Assembly (NCBI RefSeq): GCF_018919395.1
Contig: NZ_JAHLME010000001.1
Span: forward strand, 1-64,000
Reading direction: 5' to 3'
Length of the DNA stretch: 64,000 nt
Origin: Geomonas azotofigens
GTDB lineage: Bacteria; Desulfobacterota; Desulfuromonadia; Geobacterales; Geobacteraceae
The notes below the pieces were generated by a model. It ran no database searches, was not told where the DNA came from, and was given only the letters and a program-made list of their open reading frames with translations. The translations under genes were made by a program, and so were the position numbers. This document shows, in pieces, positions 19,773-30,000 of this stretch (the stretch's first letter is position 1; every line of letters begins with the position of its first letter).

Positions 19773-20624
19773 ATGACGTTTACGAGGGGGGCGCTGGGAG
19801 CGCTGGTTCTTCTTACCATTTTCGGCTGCGCCAGCCAGAGCGATCTGGAATCGGTGCGCCGGGACAACGACGAGATCAAGAACCGCCTCTTCACGCTGGA
19901 CCGGGGACTCAACGAGGTCCGCGGCGAGGTGAAGGAAGGGGTGGAGAAGTCACTGGCCGGTTACCGGCAGAGCCTCGAGGCGCTGCAGGCCGACATGGCG
20001 GGGTACCAGAAGGAAATGGCCTCCATCCGCAAGGGTGGGGCCGACCTGCAGGCGACCCTGGAGAGCGCCAGGGTGGACATGCAGCTTCTGACCGGCAAGG
20101 TGGACGACGTGCGCATCCTGGCGCAGAAACCTGCCGACGACATCGCGCTTTTGAAGGAAGACCTGAACAAGAGGCTGACCGCGCTCGAGGCGCGCATGAC
20201 CAAGCTGGAGAAGGGGATCGAGGAGCAGCAGGCCAAGGCGCAGGCGGCGCTCAAGTCCCCAGAGTTGCTCTACCAGCAGGGGCAGGACGCCCTCAAGGCG
20301 GGCCAGGGGGCCAAGGCCCGCGAGTACTTCGCGAGCTTCCTGGTGCAGTACCCAAAGCACAACCTGGCCGCCAACGCCCAGTACTGGATCGGCGAGAGCT
20401 ACTACCAGGAGAAGAACTACGAGCAGGCGGTGCTGGAGTTCCAGGAAGTGATCAAGAACTACCCGGACAAGGAGAAGGCCCCGGCCGCCATGCTGAAGCA
20501 GGGAATGGCATTCAGGGAGTTGGGGGACAGCAAGAGCGCGGCCTACATCCTGAAGAAGCTGGTGGATGAGCACCCGAAATCGGAAGAGGCGAAGATCGCC
20601 AGGGACAAGTTCAAGATCAAGTAG
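19773..20624 (+). CDS. cpoB: Tol-Pal system coordinator CpoB (YbgF)
   Basis: Envelope protein of 283 residues that links Tol-Pal to cell-wall synthesis in E. coli. Unlike the E. coli protein it appears to be a lipoprotein: the lipobox is LTIFGC (about residue 18). A coiled coil (about 20-150) is followed by TPR repeats (about 160-283) with LYQQGQDALKAG and NAQYWIGESYYQEKNYEQAV. The start ATG at 19773 follows AAAGGAGG. It lies directly after pal, as in most proteobacteria. Confidence 0.88.
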   Translation: MTFTRGALGALVLLTIFGCASQSDLESVRRDNDEIKNRLFTLDRGLNEVRGEVKEGVEKSLAGYRQSLEALQADMAGYQKEMASIRKGGADLQATLESARVDMQLLTGKVDDVRILAQKPADDIALLKEDLNKRLTALEARMTKLEKGIEEQQAKAQAALKSPELLYQQGQDALKAGQGAKAREYFASFLVQYPKHNLAANAQYWIGESYYQEKNYEQAVLEFQEVIKNYPDKEKAPAAMLKQGMAFRELGDSKSAAYILKKLVDEHPKSEEAKIARDKFKIK

Positions 20625-20649
20625 CTATAAACCAGACACTGACTACCGA

Positions 20650-20684
20650 AAGGCCCTCCTGCCAGAGCGGGAGGGCCTTCCCGT
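20650..20684 (+). terminator. Terminator after cpoB
   Basis: AAGGCCCTCC and GGAGGGCCTT pair across a 9-base loop; a short T-rich stretch follows. Confidence 0.7.
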
Positions 20685-20719
20685 TTGCGGCCGCGGCCGC
20701 CACGGAAAAAGGAGATACC

Positions 20720-20917
20720 ATGTTCCTCGCCAGAGACAAGAACAACGACCTGTACCTTTTCGACAAGCTCCCGGTGAAGGGGAACGAATGCTGGTGGGCT
20801 GAGACGGGGGTGGACGGCACCTACCTGAAGCTGGACAAGTCCCTCTACCCGGAGATCACCTGGGAGAGCGAGCCGGTCCCGGCCGAACTCGTGGTGCAGG
20901 GGCGCAGGGGCGAATAA
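20720..20917 (+). CDS. Small protein of unknown function (65 aa)
   Basis: Not recognised. A 65-residue acidic, Trp-rich protein (ECWWAETGVDGTYLKLDKSLYPEITW) without signal or membrane segment. AAAAAGGAGAT precedes ATG, so translation is credible. The final residues GRRGE and the TAA stop are encoded by a copy of the dispersed palindrome (20905-20927), so the present C-terminus probably arose by insertion of the repeat. Confidence 0.65.
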   Translation: MFLARDKNNDLYLFDKLPVKGNECWWAETGVDGTYLKLDKSLYPEITWESEPVPAELVVQGRRGE

Positions 20918-20927
20918 CCATCCGCCC
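20905..20927. repeat. Dispersed palindrome, copy 6, overlapping a stop codon
   Basis: CAGGGGCGAATAACCATCCGCCC, with stem mismatches. It supplies the stop codon of the preceding small gene. Confidence 0.7.
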
Positions 20928-20936
20928 GACCCTTGC

Positions 20937-21356
20937 CTACATCGGGCGAAAATCCGGCTTGATGTTTTCGGGGGTGTAGCTCTGTGCCACGGCCCACCCC
21001 TTCCCCGGCACCAGCCTCGGTTCCAGCCGGCAGGCGATGTAGCCGATCAGGTTGGCAGGCTCGGGGAGGTCCGAGGCGATGGTGACCACCCGGAAGCCGA
21101 CGAACTCCCCCTCTTCCGGGTATCCCGGCGCGCCCTTCAAGGTGCAGCTCCAGAGCTGCAACGGCCGTTCGGGGGCGGCCAGGCTGACCAGGAAGGTGCG
21201 CTCGCCGTCGCGGTTCAAGCCTCCCGACTCCTCGACCAGCGCCGGGACCAACCCGCCGATGAGCGGGGTGTAGCCGATGGAGCAGGCGTGCGCGAAGGCG
21301 GCGGCGCTGTCGGGAAACTGCTGTTCCTCTTTCTTTTTCCTGAACCAGTTGAACAT
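20937..21356 (-). CDS. Conserved-looking protein of unknown function (139 aa)
   Basis: Not recognised. It starts MFNWFRKKKEEQQ, a basic amphipathic beginning. The body is mixed alpha/beta with several Gly-Pro turns (GAPGYPEEGEFVGFRVV) and a Pro-rich end. There is no signal peptide or known motif. Codon use matches its neighbours. It lies downstream of tatB on the same strand, behind a terminator. Confidence 0.6.
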   Translation of the reverse strand: MFNWFRKKKEEQQFPDSAAAFAHACSIGYTPLIGGLVPALVEESGGLNRDGERTFLVSLAAPERPLQLWSCTLKGAPGYPEEGEFVGFRVVTIASDLPEPANLIGYIACRLEPRLVPGKGWAVAQSYTPENIKPDFRPM

Positions 21357-21411
21357 GGCGTCACCTGTGCCCGCCCCGCGACGGGTGCCGGATCATAGCG
21401 GCTGAGCATAA

Positions 21412-21441
21412 GAAAAAAGGCGGGGATGTCCCCGCCTTTTT
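21412..21441. terminator. Bidirectional terminator after tatB
   Basis: AAAAAGGCGGGGA and TCCCCGCCTTTTT pair across two bases. A- and T-runs on both sides let it serve either strand; tatB (minus) ends 25 bases away. Confidence 0.85.
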
Positions 21442-21465
21442 CGCGTACTGATGTTTGGGCGGCCC

Positions 21466-21798
21466 CTAGGCCTTCTTCTCCGTTTCCACGGCGGCCGCGG
21501 CGGCCGGTGCCGGCTCGGCGGCAACGGTCCCCTCGACCTTCGCCTTGAGTTCCTCCGCCTCGCGCACCTTCTCCTCCTCGGCCTTCTTCTTGGCCTCGGC
21601 GAGCTTCGCCAGGTGCTCCTTCTCCTCTTCGGTCCTGCTGTCGGCCTCGATGGTCTGCTTGAAGTCGTCGGTGGCCTTCTTGAACTCGGCCAGCCCCTTC
21701 CCCAGCGACTTGGCCAGGTCCGGCAGCTTCTGGGGACCGATGACGATGAGTGCTATGACCAAAATGATGACCAGTTCAGGCATCCCGATTCCGAACAT
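21466..21798 (-). CDS. tatB: Twin-arginine translocase TatA/TatB family protein
   Basis: Component of the Tat system, which exports folded proteins such as metalloenzymes. It has 110 residues. The N-terminal membrane segment [19 protein letters not shown] is followed by the hinge [16 protein letters not shown] and an amphipathic helix, then a long charged coiled-coil tail (about 50-90) and an Ala/Glu-rich end. TatA and TatB are hard to separate in deltaproteobacteria; the Glu in MPEL and the long tail favour TatB. No tatC is visible nearby. It is divergent from nadA. Confidence 0.8.
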   Translation of the reverse strand: MFGIGMPELVIILVIALIVIGPQKLPDLAKSLGKGLAEFKKATDDFKQTIEADSRTEEEKEHLAKLAEAKKKAEEEKVREAEELKAKVEGTVAAEPAPAAAAAVETEKKA

Positions 21799-21913
21799 AC
21801 TATTTACCTCGCTTGGTATGCGTCAAACGCGCGTTTGTCATACAAAAAGTCCAAAAAATAATAGAGGTTTTACCGACGGGTGTCAAGCTTGCAAAGGTAG
21901 GACCTTAATTGGT

Positions 21914-21942
21914 TTGACATGATCCCGAACATTGTCTAAGAT
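21914..21942 (+). promoter_or_regulatory. Promoter of nadA
   Basis: TTGACA and TAAGAT separated by 17 bases, predicting a leader of about 50 bases. Confidence 0.75.
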
Positions 21943-21998
21943 CGGTCCTGTTTACCATATATTTCAAATGAGAAAGACAGATTTTGGTGGTGACAAAC

Positions 21999-22913
21999 AT
22001 GACGCAGGATTCTTTAAAAGCCGATATTAAGGCGCTGCTCAAGGAGCGCAAAGCCGTGCTCCTGGCGCACAACTACATGCGCGACGAAGTGCAGGAGATC
22101 GCTGACATAACCGGGGACTCGCTGGCCCTTTCCATGGAGGCGGCCAAGACCGACGCCGAGGTGATCGTCTTCTGCGGCGTCCATTTCATGGCCGAATCGG
22201 CCTCCATCCTGGCTCCGGAAAAGACGGTACTGCTCCCCCGCCTGGACGCCGGCTGCCCCATGGCCGACATGGTGTCCGCCGAGGAGCTGAAAAAACTCAA
22301 GGCGAAGCTCCCCGGCGTGCCGGTGGTGACCTACGTTAACTCCTCCGCCGCGGTCAAGGCCGAGAGCGACATCTGCTGCACCTCCGCCAACGCCCTGAAA
22401 GTGGTCCAGTCCATGAGCGAGCAGGAGATCATTTTCGCGCCGGACAAGAACCTGGGGAGCTACGTGGCGCGCTTCACCGACAAGAAGTTCCACCTCTGGG
22501 AGGGGTACTGTCCCACCCACGAGCGGCTTCGCCCCGAAGTGGTCAAGGAGTTGAAGCAACAGAATCCCGGTGCGCCCTTCGTCTGTCACCCTGAGTGCAA
22601 TCCGGCGGTGGTGGCGCTCGCCGACCACGTCTGCTCGACCACGGGGATGTACGACTACTGCAAGAAAAGCGACGCCAAGCGCTTCATCATCGGCACCGAG
22701 GCGGGCATCCTCTGGAGGCTCAAGCGCGAGAACCCGGACAAGGAGTTCATCCTCGCCTCCCCGGCCCTCATCTGCCCCAACATGAAACTCACCTCCCTGG
22801 AGGACGTGCACGAGGCGCTGGTCAGCATGAGCCCCGTGGTCAAGGTCCCCGAGGAGGTCCGTGTCCCCGCCAAGCGCGCCCTGGACCGGATGCTGGCCAT
22901 CCCGAGGGACTAA
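21999..22913 (+). CDS. nadA: Quinolinate synthase NadA
   Basis: [4Fe-4S] enzyme that condenses iminoaspartate with dihydroxyacetone phosphate to quinolinate in NAD synthesis. It has 304 residues, like the short NadA form. Landmarks are [34 protein letters not shown], the motif [19 protein letters not shown] and the C-terminal [12 protein letters not shown]. Conserved Cys residues near positions 84, 170 and 256 fit cluster ligands. An in-frame GTG 12 bases upstream is an alternative start. nadB and nadC are not in this window. Confidence 0.95.
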   Translation: MTQDSLKADIKALLKERKAVLLAHNYMRDEVQEIADITGDSLALSMEAAKTDAEVIVFCGVHFMAESASILAPEKTVLLPRLDAGCPMADMVSAEELKKLKAKLPGVPVVTYVNSSAAVKAESDICCTSANALKVVQSMSEQEIIFAPDKNLGSYVARFTDKKFHLWEGYCPTHERLRPEVVKELKQQNPGAPFVCHPECNPAVVALADHVCSTTGMYDYCKKSDAKRFIIGTEAGILWRLKRENPDKEFILASPALICPNMKLTSLEDVHEALVSMSPVVKVPEEVRVPAKRALDRMLAIPRD

Positions 22914-22917
22914 GGCG

Positions 22918-23035
22918 GACTCCCCTCGCCCTGCGGGAGAGTGGCTTGGGGTAAGGGCGGCGCCAGGCACCCAAAAGCAACAACATGAAAAGACTCCCTC
23001 ACCCCACCCCTCCTCCGGGGGGAAAGGGAGAGTGG
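22918..23035. repeat. Dispersed CT/GA-rich repeat, family 3 copy 1
   Basis: CCCTCGCCCTGCGGGAGAG and, in opposite sense, CCCTCACCCCACCCCTCCTCC with GGGGGGAAAGGGAGAG. Related copies are at 53620-53660 and 60359-60510. Confidence 0.6.
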
Positions 23036-23086
23036 ACGTCCCCCCGCTCACAGAGAAGGGAGCGGACGAACCACAGGAGAAGACAC

Positions 23087-23674
23087 ATGATCCGATCCTT
23101 CAAAGGGATGCATCCCAAGATCGACCCGTCCGCCTTCATCGCGGAGGGGGCGGTGGTCATCGGCGAGGTGACCATCGGCAAGGAAGCGAGCATCTGGTAC
23201 AACTGCGTGGTGCGCGGTGACGTGAACTCGATCAGCATCGGGGACCGCACCAACATCCAGGACCTCTCCATGCTGCACGTGACCCACAAGAAACACGCCG
23301 AAGACCCCGGCGCCCCGCTGGTCATCGGCAACGACGTCACCGTTGGGCACAGCGTCACCCTGCACGGCTGCACCATCGAGGACGGCGCCTTCATCGGCAT
23401 GCAGGCCATGATCATGGACAAGGCCGTGGTCGGCAAGGGGGCCCTGGTCGGCGCCCGCGCCCTGGTCACGGAGGGGACCGTGATCCCCCCCGGCACCCTC
23501 TGGGTCGGGGCTCCCGCCAAGTACAAGAGGGACCTCACCGAAAACGAGATCGCCTGGCTCGGACGCTCCGCCGGGAACTACGTCAGGTACTCCAGGGAAT
23601 TCCTCGAAGACGCCGCCGAACAGGCGCGCAGCCTCAGCGACGCTCCGGAAAACCGCGGCGACCTGGCGAAGTAA
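23087..23674 (+). CDS. Gamma-carbonic-anhydrase-like hexapeptide protein
   Basis: A 195-residue left-handed beta-helix protein of the gamma-CA / YrdA / PaaY group. Hexapeptide turns run from about residue 10 to 150 (VVIGEVTIGKEASIWYNCVV, SISIGDRTNIQDL). The three metal-binding His are visible in LHVTHKK and VGHSVTLHG. Proteins of this group form trimers with zinc or iron between subunits; many lack proven carbonic anhydrase activity. The C-terminus (about 160-195) is a helix with NYVRYSREFLED. The ATG at 23087 follows CAGGAGAAG. It may be co-transcribed with nadA across the repeat. Confidence 0.85.
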   Translation: MIRSFKGMHPKIDPSAFIAEGAVVIGEVTIGKEASIWYNCVVRGDVNSISIGDRTNIQDLSMLHVTHKKHAEDPGAPLVIGNDVTVGHSVTLHGCTIEDGAFIGMQAMIMDKAVVGKGALVGARALVTEGTVIPPGTLWVGAPAKYKRDLTENEIAWLGRSAGNYVRYSREFLEDAAEQARSLSDAPENRGDLAK

Positions 23675-23766
23675 CCACAGCGACGCCTTTGGCAGCCGTA
23701 ACGACACCCCCAGCGCCCCCGGCGACGTACATCAACGTCGCCCCTGGCGACCGCGCCACTTGACGG

Positions 23767-23796
23767 GGCCGGCTCATCGAGCCGGCCTTTTGTTTT
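23767..23796 (+). terminator. Terminator after the gamma-CA-like gene
   Basis: GGCCGGCTC-ATC-GAGCCGGCC followed by TTTTGTTTT. Confidence 0.85.
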
Positions 23797-24056
23797 GCCC
23801 TCGGCGGCGCGGGAGCACGGCGACGGGCTAAATGGCGGAGATCGCTACGCCATTTGACAAGTTTCAGGAAAAACCTCTCACGTCTCTCCCGCGTCGCTCA
23901 TCCCCGCAGACCCGCCCATCGGACGTTTACGCAAAAGCTCGCCATTCCCGCGCCGCTCGCACAGTATTTGCATAATTTCATTGGGTATTTTTGCCCCCAA
24001 ACGCCTAACCCTATACGGAAAAGTTCACAGTTCATTCCACTGCGAGGTCTGTACTC
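23797..24056. other. Upstream region of the giant protease
   Basis: About 260 bases with no gene. No clear promoter was found; CTATAC near 24010 could be a -10 box but lacks a good -35. GAGG lies 10 bases before the protease start. Confidence 0.4.
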
Positions 24057-27000
24057 ATGAAGATGAACCGATGCCTGCTGCTCCTGCTCTCCTTGCTCAT
24101 GCTGCTGCTCCTCCCCTGCGGGGTCCAGGCGGCTCCCGGCTCCCCCGGCGAAAGCCACGCGGGAATCAACCCGGCCCCGAAACAGCGCGACGATGCCATC
24201 ATCGTCAAGTTCAAGCAGGGCGTAACCGCACATGCCAAGGAGAAGCTGCACCAACGCCACGGCACCGCCGCCGGCAAGGACTTCCCCCGCCTGAACATGC
24301 AGCAGGTCAAGGTGAAAAAGGGGATGACCGTCGAGGAGACCCTGGCCGCGATCAAGGCGGATCCGGACGTCGAGTACGCCGAGCCCGACTACGCCGTCGA
24401 GGCGAGCGCCGTTCCCAACGACGAGTACTGGCGCAGCGGCCACCTATGGGGGCTCGACCGGATCAACGCCCCCGCCGCCTGGGACATCACGACCGGCTCC
24501 AGCGAGACCGTGGTCGCCGTCATAGACACCGGCATCGACTACAACCATCCCGACCTCGCCGACAACGTCTGGACCAACCCCGGCATCGACACCGGCTACG
24601 TCGGCGACGTGCACGGCATCGACACCTACAACCACGACTCCGACCCCTTCGACGACAATTACCACGGCACCCACATCGCCGGCACCATCGGCGCACTGGG
24701 CAACAACAACGTCGGGGTGGTTGGGCTCAACTGGAACGTGAAGCTCCTGGCTTGCAAGTGCCTGGGCACCACCACTCCCAGTTCCCCTCCCGTCCTCATG
24801 CCGTTGGCCACCACCGACACCGCCACCGGGTACATCTCCTCCGCGATCGAATGTCTCAACTACGTCAAGACCTTGAAGGACAAGGGCGTGAACGTCGTCG
24901 CCACCAACAACAGCTGGGGGACCCGGACCTACTCGCAGGCGCTCTACGATGCCATCGCCGCCCAGCCCGACATACTGTTCGTCGGCGCGGCGGGGAACTA
25001 CGGCGCTGACAACGACAAGTCCCCCTTCTACCCCGCGAGCTACCCCCTCACCAACGTCATCGCGGTGGCGGCTTCCGGACAGAACCCGAACTCCCCGTTC
25101 GAGGAGACCCGTCCTTCCTGGACCAACTACAGCCGCAACACGATCCACATCGCCGCCCCCGGCGACAACATCCTGAGCACGGTCCCCTACTTCTCCAATT
25201 ACAACATCGGCTACCAGAGCGGTTACGGAATGCAGAGCGGCACCTCGATGGCCGCCCCGCACGTCACCGGCCTGGCCGCCCTTTTGCGTTCGACCGGCAA
25301 GGACTGGAAACAGACCAGGAACCTGATCCTCTCCGGCGGCGATGCCGTCCCCGCCCTGGCCGATGTCAGCATCACCGGCAGAAGGCTCAACGCCTACAAC
25401 TCGCTCGCCTGCACCGACCGGCCGCTGTTCGCGCCGCTGTACCAGTCGCGGACCTTGACCGCCGGGGTGCCGGTAACCCTGAGCGTCCTCAGCATCAACT
25501 GCGGTTCCGCGGTGGGCCCGGTCATCGCCACCCTGCCGGGAGGCGCCACCATCGAGTTGCTGGATAACGGCGTCGCCCCCGACCAGACCGCCGGCGACGG
25601 CATTTTCACCGCCACCTGGACCCCCAATACCGACAGCGGCACGGTGAATTTCAGCTACCCCGGCGGCAGCATGTCGGTTGGGTATCCCCAGGTCTCCCTG
25701 CTCGATGCGACCTCGGTCGATCTTCCGGCCAGCTACATAGGCCACATCGTCTCCGCGAAACTTCCGCTCAGGTTCGCGATGCGCCTGGGTGCCGTGGGCG
25801 GCCTCCCCCCCTACACCTGGTCCATCGCCTCCGGCACCCTCCCCGCCGGCCTCAGCATGAACCCCGCCACCGGCGAGATCTCCGGGATCCCGACGGAGAC
25901 CGGCAACCCGCAAATCACCGTCCGCGTCACCGACAGCGCCGGCTACTACGACACCGCGACCTGGCAGATCATGCTGACCAAGGACGAGATGTCCGCGTGG
26001 CCCTTCGTCTACAGCAATCCCCCGGCCGGCGCCGACGGCAATTCATCGCCGGTATTCGCCGACGTCAACGGTGACGGCAAGCAGGAGCTGATCGTCAGCA
26101 TGTGGAATTCGCTCCTGGTCCTCAAATCGGATAACACCGTCTACGCCCGCTACGACTTCCCCGCCGGCACCACGATCTCCACCCCGGCCGTGAGCGATCT
26201 CTTCCGGAACGGCTCCAACAAGATCATCGTCAGCGTGAACACCCCCGGCCAGCCCGGCGGGATCGTGGTTTTCACCGGGGGGCTGCAGACCGTGTCCAAC
26301 TCCACGACGGGCATTTCCGGATCCTGCGGTGCCCCGGTCATCGCCGACCTCAACAGCGACGGCAACAAAACCATCACGGTGGAGTGCTCGCCGGACAGCC
26401 CCGCCGATCCCAATTTCGGTAAATCCATCCTGGCCACCGTGACTGCGCAAGGGACGATGCTCCCGGGCTGGCCGGTGCTGAACGGCCCCGCCGTGGGCTC
26501 CAGGGCCACCAGCGAGCAGATGCCGGTGGTGGGAGACCTCCTCGGCGACGGCAGGAAGGAAGTGGTGTCCATCACCAGCGACGGCGTGCTGCATGCCTAC
26601 GCCAAGGAAGGAAACGAGGTCAAGCAGTGGCAGGCGGCGACCAACCTGGGCGACTGGAACAACGCCAAGACCAGGATCTGGACCCCGGTCCTCGCCGACG
26701 TGAACGGCGACAACGCCCTCGAGGTACTGGTCAAGCAGAACTACTTCGCCGACGCCACCACCCAGGCGCACCGCATCTCGGTCTTCGACAAAAACGGCAC
26801 GCAGCTGCCGGGGTGGCCGCTGCAGTTCCCGGTCCCCGTCGCGGAAGGGGGCATCATCGCCGCCGACCTGACCAAGGACGCCATTCCGGAAATCATCACC
26901 AACATCAGCTCCACGCCGTCCAGCTACCAGTGGCGCGCCTTCAAGGGGGACGGCTCGGTGCATCCCGGCTGGACCCTGTTCAACGAGAGCCAGGCCGTCC

Positions 27001-30000
27001 AGAAGAAGGCCCTCCCCATCGTTGGAGGCTACGGCGGCAACACGCTCCCCGACATCTTCTTCGCCAGCAGCGATACCGACGCCTACCTCCAGGGGTACAA
27101 CGCCTCCGGTGTCACCCTCGCCTCCTACCCGGAACGCGTCGCGCTCAACACCTACGCCGCCAGCTCTCCCGCCATGGGCGACTTTGACGGTGACGGCAAG
27201 CTCGAACTTGCGCTGAAGACCGCGGACGGCAACGTTCACGTCTGGAAGTCCGGACAGTACCTCTCCCCGTTCAGCCACCAATGGACCGTGTTCGCCCACG
27301 ACCTCGAGCACACCGGCACGCTGCCGGTCCTCGATCCTTCGCAGCTCCCGGGCAGCGACCTCGTGGTGAGCGCGGTGAGCGGCAGCGTGGCGGCCGGAAA
27401 GCTCAGCTACTCGGTCACCGTCACCAACAGCGGAACCATCACCGCCGGCTCCTCCAGCACCGACATCTACCTCTCCACCGACAATGTCATCTCCAGCTCG
27501 GACGTCAGGATGATACGGCTGGCCACACCGTCGATCGCCGCCGGCGCCAGCGTCACCCTGGTCAGCAGCATCGCCCTCCCCACCTCGCTTGCCAACGGCA
27601 GCTACTTCGTCGGCGCCATCGCCGACGCCACGGGAATCGTCGTCGAGCGGGACGAGAGCAACAACGCGGCCACCGGCGACCAGTTCACGGTGCACAACGA
27701 TCTCACCGTCAGCGACCTCTCCGGCACCCTCTCCGCCGGAGTACTCACCTACACGGTGACCTTGAACAATACCGGCAACGGCAACGCCAACGCCCCGGTC
27801 GCCCTTTACTTCTCGGACGACGCCAGCGCCGCGACCACCGACCGCCTCATCACGACCCTGAGCGCCACCGCCATCCCCGGCGGAACCAGCAAGACCTTGA
27901 CCGGGATGGCCAGCATCCCGGGCACGATGCCCGCCGGCACCTTCTACCTGGCGGCCCTCGCCGACCCGGCCAACATCGTCGCCGAGGACAGCGAGACCAA
28001 CAACGGAACCTCCGCCGAGCAGTTCACCGTCGGCAACGACCTGCAAATCACCGCCGTCTCCGGGAGCATCTCCGGCGGCAAGCTCGACTACTCGATCACC
28101 GTGCTCAATACCGGCAACATCGCCGCGGCCGCGAGCAGCACCGGCCTGTACCTGAGCCGCGACACGTTCGCGGCACCGGGCGACTACCAGGTCGGCAAGA
28201 TCAGCACTCCGGTGCTCGCGCCGGGTGCGCAGGTCGTCCTCACCGGCAGCGTGACACTCTCCGCCTCGGCCCCGACCGGCTCCTTCAACCTCACCGCCAG
28301 GGCGGATGTGGCGGAGCAGCTCACTGAAACCGACGAGGGGAACAACAGCGCCCTGGGCAACCCGGTCGTTTTGAACAACGACCTCACCGTCACCGCGGTC
28401 TCCGCCACCCTCTCCGGCGGCGTGCTCACCTATTCCGTCACCGTTGAAAACAACGGCAACGGCAACCCCAACGTGCCGGCGAGCCTCTACTTCTCCACCG
28501 ACCCGACCGTCACCACCGCCGATTACCTGGTAACCGCGCTCTACACGAGCGTGGTCCCCGGCGGTTCCAGCAAGACCTTCAACGGCAGCGTCACCGTGCC
28601 CGGCACCATCCCCAGCGGCACCTTCTACCTCGGCGCCTTGGCCGACCCGGCCAACATCGTCTCCGAGGACAACGAGAACAACAACGGTGCCACCGGCCCG
28701 CAGTTCGCCATCGGCAGCGACCTCAGGGTGACCGCCGTCTCCGGCGCCATCGCCGGCGGCATGCTCACCTACTCGGTCACCGTCAAAAACGACGGCAACA
28801 TCACCTCGGGGGGGTCCAGCACCGGCATCTACCTCTCCACCGACGCCACCGCCACGACGGCGGACTTCCTGGTGACCAAGGTCGCCACCGCCCAGATCCC
28901 GGCCGGCGCCGACCTCACCCTCACCGGCAGCGTCCCCCTGGCCGCGCCGACCCCGATCGGCACCTTCTACCTGGCCGCCGTGGCCGACATGGCCGGCATA
29001 GTGGCCGAGGCCAACGAGGACAACAACGGGGCCGTCGGCAACCAGGTCCAGGTGAAGAACGACCTCACCGTGAGCTCCGTCTCGGGGAACCTCTCGGCCG
29101 GGGTGCTCAACTACTCCGTCACCGTGTCCAACAGCGGCAACGGCAACCCCAACGTCCCGGTCGCCCTCTACTTCTCCGCTGACAACAGCGTGACCACCTC
29201 CGATTACCTCATCACGCAGATCCCCGGCTCCCCGCTGCCGGGTGGCTCCAGCAAGACCATCAGCGGCACCGTGACCATCCCGTCCACGGTCCCCGCCGGC
29301 ACCTTCTACCTCGCCGCGCTGGCCGATCCCAACGGCATCGTCGCCGAGGATGCCAAGAGCAACAACGGCTCCACCGGCACCCAGTTCACCATCGGCAGCG
29401 ACCTCAGGGTCACCGCCGTCTCCGGCAGCGTCTCCGGCGGCATGCTCACCTACTCGGTCACCGTCAGAAACGACGGCAACACCACCTCCGGCGTATCCAA
29501 CACCGGCATCTACCTCTCAACCGACGCCATCGCCTCGACGAGCGACTACCTGGTGCTCAAGGCGAGCACCCCGCCGCTGCAGCCCGGCACCGAGGTGGTG
29601 CTGACCGGCAGCTTCTCGCTCCTGGCCGCCGCCCCCTCCGGGAGCTACCAACTGGCAGCCATCACCGACGTGGCGGGTGTGGTGACCGAAAGCGACGAGA
29701 CCAACAACGGCGCCATCGGCAACGCGGTCACCGTCAACAACGACCTCACCGTGAGCGCCGTCTCCGGCACCATCGTCAACGGCGTCCTCACCTACTCCGT
29801 CACCGTCAACAACAGCGGCAACGCCAACCCGACGGTGCCGGTCAACCTCTACTTCTCCGCCGACACCAGCGTGACCACCACCGATTACCTGGTCACCCAG
29901 ATTCCCGGCTTCCCGCTGCCGGGCGGCACCAGCAAGACCATCACCGGCACCGTGACCATCCCGTCCACGGTCCCCGCCGGCACCTTCTACCTCGGCGCCC